Assembly: GCF_031191185.1 (NCBI RefSeq)
Contig: NZ_CP133464.1
Span: 310,001-374,000, forward strand
Direction: 5' to 3'
Length of the DNA stretch: 64,000 nt
Source: Prevotella nigrescens
GTDB lineage: Bacteria > Bacteroidota > Bacteroidia > Bacteroidales > Bacteroidaceae
The position numbers were made by a program, and so were the translations under genes. Each line of letters opens with the position of its first letter. Positions within the stretch are counted from its first letter, which is position 1. Positions 59,963 to 64,000 of this stretch are shown here, one piece after another. A model generated the notes under the pieces. It saw only the letters and a list, made by a program, of their open reading frames with translations. It ran no database searches and was not told where the DNA came from.

Positions 59963-60823
59963 TTAGTGTGTGAGTATTTCTACTCCGCTATCAGTCATTA
60001 AGAAGGTGTGTTCCCACTGTGCAGAGGGTAGCTCGTCGCCTGTTATCACCTCCCAGCCGTATGGGTCGTCGGCATCGATAAAGACTTTCCACGTACCTTG
60101 ATTAATCATTGGCTCGATGGTGAACACCATTCCAGGCACCAGCAACATGCCCGTTCCCCTGTGTCCGTAGTGCAAAACTTCAGGCTCTTCGTGGAACTCC
60201 AAGCCCACGCCATGCCCACAAAGGTCGCGCACGACGCCGTATCCGTACTTCTCGGCATGCTTCTGTATGGCGTGCCCAATGTCTCCGACGAACGAGTAAG
60301 GCTTGGCTGCAGCCGCGCCAATCTCGAGGCATTCCTTGGTAACACGCACCAATTGTTCTTTCTCGGGGGTAGTTTTTCCAATGATGAACATGCGGCTTGC
60401 ATCGGCAAAATAGCCGTCCACAATGCACGTCATGTCCACATTTACAATGTCGCCCTCCTGCAGAACGTCTTCCTTCTTGGGTATTCCGTGGCATACCACC
60501 TCGTTTATGCTGGTGCAGACACTTTTTGGATAGCCCTCGTAGTTAAGGCATGCAGGTGTGGCATTGTGCTCTTTGCAGAACGCCATACATATATCGTCTA
60601 TCTCTTGTGTATTCATTCCGGCGTGAATAGCATCTGCCACAGCGTCTAAGCAGCCTGTGTTTACAACGCCTGCACGGCGTATTCCTTCTATCTGTTCCGG
60701 GGTTTTAATAAGGTTTCGAGTTGGTACGAGCTTTCCTTTCTTCTCGAATTCCATTATCCTTCTATCCATTTCGGTGGGTTCTTGTCCTGGTAGACAGTGC
60801 CACCTTCTCTTCTTCAATATCAT
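59963..60823 (-). CDS. map: Type I methionine aminopeptidase
   Basis: 286 residues from the ATG at 60823. Metal ligands are in VNVDMTCIVDGYFADASRMF, GHGVGLEFHEEPEVLHYG and VFTIEPMIN. It removes the initiator Met from new proteins. The N-terminal extension (ILKKRRWHCLPGQEPTEMD) before TRNLIKTPEQIEGIRRAG is longer than in E. coli and contains a lone Cys. A longer frame from 60877 is excluded by the promoter at 60847-60878. Confidence 0.96.
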   Translation of the reverse strand: MILKKRRWHCLPGQEPTEMDRRIMEFEKKGKLVPTRNLIKTPEQIEGIRRAGVVNTGCLDAVADAIHAGMNTQEIDDICMAFCKEHNATPACLNYEGYPKSVCTSINEVVCHGIPKKEDVLQEGDIVNVDMTCIVDGYFADASRMFIIGKTTPEKEQLVRVTKECLEIGAAAAKPYSFVGDIGHAIQKHAEKYGYGVVRDLCGHGVGLEFHEEPEVLHYGHRGTGMLLVPGMVFTIEPMINQGTWKVFIDADDPYGWEVITGDELPSAQWEHTFLMTDSGVEILTH

Positions 60824-60846
60824 TGTTACCTTTTTAAACTTCTTTG

Positions 60847-60878
60847 CAAAAGTACTAATAATAAATAGAAATGACAAA
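60847..60878 (-). promoter_or_regulatory. Promoter of map-tsaD-pncC-like operon
   Basis: On the minus strand TTTG (60875-60878), 20 bp, TACTTTTG (60847-60854): a full consensus, 24 bp upstream of the map ATG at 60823. Confidence 0.75.
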
Positions 60879-61058
60879 GGAATTAACTCATTTTTATCCC
60901 TTTCGCATTATAAGGGTGCTTGAGCTGTTTTGTTGAAATAACAGAATGCTGTCTGCTTGCCATTCGTATAATTTTTTGAAAAAACATGCGTTGTCTTGCA
61001 AAAGAATACTTGATTTAAATCAATTAAATGCAAATAAATGAATATTTTTGGTTCATTA

Positions 61059-61090
61059 TTTGTGCTTTTAAGTATTTATTGTTATCTTTG
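61059..61090 (+). promoter_or_regulatory. Promoter with no downstream gene
   Basis: TTTG (61059-61062), 20 bp, TATCTTTG (61083-61090). Transcription would begin near 61097 and reach the terminator at 61647-61672. Confidence 0.65.
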
Positions 61091-61260
61091 CTAACACTTA
61101 AAGGTAGAAAAAACGTTACTTTCGTTGAGTCATTTTGGTAGAGATTGCGTATTTAGGCACTATATTTTGAATTTTCTCAGGAGCAGTGATGCTCTACAAT
61201 TGTTTATATTTAAGTTTATAAAAGTTTTCTTCAGTTAAAGTTATAGATTAGGTAGAAGAC

Positions 61261-61277
61261 GATTGTTTCAGGATAAC
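61261..61277 (+). repeat. 17-bp inverted repeat, left arm
   Basis: GATTGTTTCAGGATAAC; exact reverse complement at 61592-61608. Confidence 0.95.
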
Positions 61278-61591
61278 TTTTCTGTTTCATGCCACTTATT
61301 TTTTCACAATATGAAAGATGTGAAGTTCCGTTTCGTCTGTCTTTGTTTCCCAATTGGTTTTCTTTTCAAACACCATTCATATCCTTGTTAAAATTCATTC
61401 AGTCCCTTTTCAGATGCCATTCAAATGCTATTTGAATGCAAACCTGCCATTCCCTATATTCGGCGGAAACCTGATAGAGAGTCGGAAACTGCGATAATTG
61501 TTATCGCACACTATTCTAAAATTAGTTAAATCAGGAGTATTTTGTATAAAAATATTTTGATATTAGATAAAAATAGCGTACATTTACGCTC

Positions 61592-61608
61592 GTTATCCTG
61601 AAACAATC
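61592..61608 (-). repeat. 17-bp inverted repeat, right arm
   Basis: GTTATCCTGAAACAATC; exact reverse complement of 61261-61277. Confidence 0.95.
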
Positions 61609-61646
61609 TTATGTGCCTTACTAACTAATACCTAACTTAGAACAGA

Positions 61647-61672
61647 AACGACGGACTGAGAAGCCCGTCGTT
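61647..61672 (+). terminator. Terminator after the gene-free transcript
   Basis: AACGACGG (61647-61654) pairs with CCGTCGTT (61665-61672), loop of 10, followed by TTCTTTTG. Confidence 0.78.
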
Positions 61673-61745
61673 TTCTTTTGTCTGAAAATCTTTTGACAAT
61701 TTACAGACAAGCACAACAGTATTGTAAAGATAATTCAGAAGAAAG

Positions 61746-61833
61746 GCAACGATTGCGTTTTTGCGTTGCAAAAACGGCTCTTTTCCATCGTAAAACCCAT
61801 GCTTTTACCGTGCGAAAGAGCCATTTTTGAAGT
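61746..61833. repeat. 22-bp A/T-tract repeat array, four units
   Basis: Units start at 61746, 61768, 61790 and 61812. Unit 2 begins GCAAAAACGGCTCTTTTCC. Confidence 0.84.
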
Positions 61834-62064
61834 GTCAGATAATAGATTTTATAATGCTCTGATAATTAAGTTGTTATACAATATGTATGCTTTTAAAATA
61901 TATTTACAGTCCTATTGGCTTGTTTTTACCAATATACCAAGGTGCGGAGAGAGGATAACGAGAGGACTTCAAAAGGATTTTTCCCATAGGAAAGGTGAAT
62001 GTTGAAATTGTGTTCGTCGGTTTTTAACACTCGCATAAGAATACCAACGGTGTGGATTGCATAG

Positions 62065-62089
62065 TGTAGAGGCGTGATTTATCACGTTC
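62065..62089. repeat. Dispersed 25-bp repeat, copy 2
   Basis: Begins TGTAGAGGCGTGATTT and continues ATCACG, forming a perfect CGTGAT-TT-ATCACG-type stem. Two differences from the copy at 57629. Confidence 0.75.
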
Positions 62090-62387
62090 TTCATTTCCAT
62101 GCAGCAGTCTCTTGGGTGCAGGGAAGCAATTTGTTGCGTCCCTACGGCAGGGAAGAGGCATTTATGCAGGGGCGGTTCAACAATGGTTCATCGGTGGAAC
62201 GGTTTTCTTCTGGTTGCACTTCCACACAGAAAAATACTCCCATTCTGTTTGGATAAACAGCGTGGGAGTATGGTAAATAGTTATGTTCTTTCGTTCCTTT
62301 TTTATTCTTCGAAAAGTGCGTTTTCTCGCCATGGCATTGTCCAAGCGAGCTTGCCACTGTTCATTTGGCTTATCAAAGACGTCCTTT

Positions 62388-62942
62388 CTACTGCCTGTAT
62401 TTCTCTACACCGAGCTTATACATATCGTTTCCTTCGTGGTCGATGGCTACGATTACAGGCAGTTCCTCTACACGGAGGCGGCGTATAGCCTCTGTGCCGA
62501 GCTCGTCGAAAGCGATGACTTCGGCTTCTTTTACTGCCTTTGCCATAAGGGCGGCAGCACCACCGATGGCAGCGAAGTAAACGCCAGTGTGCTCTTTGAG
62601 TGCGTCGATAACCTCTTCGGAACGAGAGCCTTTGCCTATCATGACGCGTAAGCCTTGCTGAATGAGGCGTGGCGAGTAGGCGTCCATGCGTCCACCCGTA
62701 GTCGGACCGACAGAACCGATGGGTTGTCCCGGCTTGGCAGGGCAGGGGCCAGCATAGTAAACCGCCTGACCCTCAAAGTTGAATGGCATAGGTTCGCCTG
62801 CGTCCAGCATTTCGCAAAGACGCTTGTGTGCAGCATCGCGCGCCGTATATATAGTGCCCGAAATGTAAACCATATCGCCTGCGTGGAGCGAACGTATGGT
62901 TTCGTCGGTGAAGGGAGCTGATATAATTCGTTTTTCTTCCAT
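62388..62942 (-). CDS. Class I fumarate hydratase, beta subunit (Fe-S hydro-lyase C-terminal domain)
   Basis: 184 residues from the ATG at 62942. It opens EEKRIISAPFTDETIRSLHA and contains ISGTIYTARDAAHKRLCEML, VYYAGPCPAKPGQPIGSVGP, TTGGRMDAYSP and MIGKGSRSEEVIDALKEH. This is the beta subunit of two-gene fumarase or L-tartrate dehydratase enzymes. It lies 25 bp after the alpha subunit. Fumarase and tartrate dehydratase cannot be told apart here, but fumarase fits the fumarate-reducing metabolism of Prevotella. Confidence 0.93.
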   Translation of the reverse strand: MEEKRIISAPFTDETIRSLHAGDMVYISGTIYTARDAAHKRLCEMLDAGEPMPFNFEGQAVYYAGPCPAKPGQPIGSVGPTTGGRMDAYSPRLIQQGLRVMIGKGSRSEEVIDALKEHTGVYFAAIGGAAALMAKAVKEAEVIAFDELGTEAIRRLRVEELPVIVAIDHEGNDMYKLGVEKYRQ

Positions 62943-62967
62943 AATTCGTTTTCTTATATTTGCGTGT

Positions 62968-63810
62968 TTAGAGTGAACCTTCGGCGTGTCGTGTGGCGTG
63001 GCAGCCAATGTTTACCGAGACGGGCAAGCCTGCAATGTGGGTGGCATTGGTGAGAATGCTTACTTGCAGGGCTGTTGTCGTGCCGCCGAAACCGCAGGGA
63101 CCGATGCCGAGCTTGTTGATTTCTTCCAGCAATTCTTTCTCCAACTGGGCTACGTGAGGCTTTTTGCTCACACTGCCAACAGGGCGTAGAAGGGCTTTCT
63201 TGCTGAGGAAGGCTGCCCGCTCCATAGTTCCACCGATACCAATGCCCACGATGATGGGTGGGCAGGGGTTGCCGCCAGCGTGGAAAATGGTGTCGATGAC
63301 AAACTCCTTGATTCCTTTCACGCCTGCACTGGGCGTAAGCATCTTCAGTCCGCTCTTGTTTTCGCTGCCGAAACCCTTTGGTGCTACGGTGATGTGGAAC
63401 TCATCTCCCGATACGATTTCGTAGTGAATGATGGCTGGTGTGTTGTCGGTGGTGTTCACACGGTCTATCGGGTCTTTCACAACCGACTTGCGCAGATAGC
63501 CGTTTGCATAGCCTTGGCGCACGCCTTGGTTGATGGCTTCCTCGATGAAACCGCCCGTAACGTGGCACTCTTGTCCCATTCTGACGAACACAACCGTCAT
63601 TCCTGTGTCCTGACACATAGGCACACGCTCGGTTCTGGCAATGTCGGCATTCTTTACTATCGTACCGATGATTTCGCTTGCCAAGGGCGATTTCTCTTGT
63701 TTCTGGCATATTGCGAGCTTGTTGTATATATCGTCGGCAAGCACGTAACATGCTTCTATACAGAGTTTTTCTACCAACTCCGTAATTCTTGATGCTTCAA
63801 TTTCTCTCAT
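62968..63810 (-). CDS. Class I fumarate hydratase, alpha subunit (4Fe-4S)
   Basis: 280 residues. Three Cys stand where the cluster ligands are expected: Cys66 in VPMCQDTG, Cys183 in GGNPCPPIIVG, Cys239 in GIGPCGFGG. Other motifs: FHITVAPKGFGSENKSGLKM, GIGIGGTMERAAFL and VNIGCHATRHAEGSL. It catalyses fumarate to malate with its beta partner. The ATG directly follows the upstream gene stop (TAA-ATG), so translation is likely coupled. Confidence 0.93.
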   Translation of the reverse strand: MREIEASRITELVEKLCIEACYVLADDIYNKLAICQKQEKSPLASEIIGTIVKNADIARTERVPMCQDTGMTVVFVRMGQECHVTGGFIEEAINQGVRQGYANGYLRKSVVKDPIDRVNTTDNTPAIIHYEIVSGDEFHITVAPKGFGSENKSGLKMLTPSAGVKGIKEFVIDTIFHAGGNPCPPIIVGIGIGGTMERAAFLSKKALLRPVGSVSKKPHVAQLEKELLEEINKLGIGPCGFGGTTTALQVSILTNATHIAGLPVSVNIGCHATRHAEGSL

Positions 63811-64000
63811 TTATACTTCTCTTGTAAGGAAATACTGTGTATTTCGGTTCTCAATGTTTTCGCAATTCTTGTCAACAATGCCTATCAGGCAGTGCGTTTT
63901 AGTGTCCGGGTCGTACATAAGTTCCTTTACAAAGGCAAAGTTCTGTATGTCTTGGGTGTTGGTAACCTGCAGGCGAGGACCTCCGCACTCTACAATGCAT
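63811..64000 (-). CDS. C-terminal part of an unidentified protein; runs off the right edge
   Basis: About 63 codons with no start in the window, ending TAA immediately before the fumarase alpha ATG. The visible protein includes VECGGPRLQVTNTQDIQNFA and LIGIVDKNCENIENRNTQYF, and ends LTREV. I do not recognise the family. The abutting stop and start mean it belongs to the same operon as the fumarase genes. Confidence 0.7.
   Translation of the reverse strand, partial: CIVECGGPRLQVTNTQDIQNFAFVKELMYDPDTKTHCLIGIVDKNCENIENRNTQYFLTREV

Larger units (their letters stand above)
61097..61672 (+). ncRNA. Candidate structured non-coding RNA, or remnant of a mobile element
   Basis: Bounded by a consensus promoter and a hairpin terminator, with no open frame of note. 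A 17-bp element GATTGTTTCAGGATAAC (61261-61277) recurs exactly as its reverse complement at 61592-61608, able to close a 314-nt domain. Inside are CATTCAAAT-GCT-ATTTGAATG (61418-61438) and GCGATAA-TTG-TTATCGC (about 61492-61508); before it is GAGCA-GTGA-TGCTC (61181-61194), a GNRA tetraloop. It matches no RNA class that I recognise (not RNase P, tmRNA or SRP). A transposon-derived element with 17-bp terminal inverted repeats is the alternative; no target duplication is seen. Confidence 0.45.
60879..62387. other. 1.5-kb gene-free stretch
   Basis: About 1.5 kb with no supported protein gene on either strand. It contains a promoter (61059-61090) and terminator (61647-61672) on the plus strand enclosing a structured stretch with a 17-bp inverted repeat, then a 22-bp array (61746-61833) and a second TGTAGAGGCGTGATTT repeat (62065-62089). 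Frames starting at 61766 and 62099 are not supported. Confidence 0.7.

Noticed and set aside
61097-61672. RNase P RNA, tmRNA or SRP RNA
   Set aside because: None of their conserved core sequences is present.
61766-62005. 79-codon frame in the gene-free region
   Set aside because: Begins inside a 22-bp array and has no ribosome-binding site or recognisable family.

Overview
The window looks like chromosomal DNA of a Bacteroidota bacterium, most likely an oral Prevotella of the P. intermedia type. The evidence is: repeated promoters of the Bacteroidota form (TTTG, about 20 bp, then TAnnTTTG); a complete hmuYRSTUV haem operon with a PinO/PinA-like HmuY; an interpain-type C10 protease with a type IX secretion tail; DUF4492-cydAB; a MIPS-centred inositol-lipid cluster; and two tandem deoxynucleoside kinases. 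The species is inferred, not proven. No rRNA, tRNA, CRISPR array or transposase was found.

Layout. 1-5.05 kb: start of an M64 peptidase, a Gfo/Idh oxidoreductase, DUF4421 and DUF1460 genes, then rplU-rpmA. 5.1-10.6 kb: a TolC/HlyD/two-permease efflux operon with no ATPase of its own. 10.8-16 kb: DUF4492-cydA-cydB, a cyclophilin and a CobW-type metallochaperone GTPase. 16.2-17.7 kb: an Abi_2/HEPN gene between two 93-bp direct repeats. 17.9-27.4 kb: the hmuYRSTUV operon, read leftward, in which HmuS carries a Met-rich insertion. 28-32.7 kb: phosphohexomutase, DUF4491-rlmH and an orphan KAP-like NTPase. 32.9-40.2 kb: an inositol-phosphate/phospholipid cluster (NTP transferase, ATP-grasp, CDP-alcohol phosphatidyltransferase, HAD phosphatase, MIPS) ending in a DUF5686 gene. 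40.6-50 kb: a DUF gene, ribH, a TPR protein, the interpain-like protease, trxB, two dNKs and an alkaline phosphatase. 50-57.4 kb: a PNPOx/Nim-like protein, an M3 peptidase, pflB-pflA and a MaoC protein. 57.4-64 kb: a short leader-plus-34-codon transcript, pncC-like, tsaD, map, a 1.5-kb gene-free stretch with a possible structured RNA, and a two-subunit class I fumarase.

How the genes fit together. Anaerobic and microaerobic energy metabolism is represented by PFL and its activase, fumarase and cytochrome bd. Host-derived nutrition is represented by haem capture and iron extraction, the C10 and M64 proteases and the M3 peptidase.

Sequence not explained by the genes: seven intergenic patches built of a 22-bp unit with an A-tract and a T-tract 11 bp apart, usually four units each; the direct repeats around the Abi gene; two intercistronic hairpin regions in the hmu operon; a 43-bp perfect palindrome rich in CTAG; a promoter-leader-miniORF-hairpin unit; and a promoter-to-terminator non-coding stretch holding a 17-bp inverted repeat 314 bp apart.
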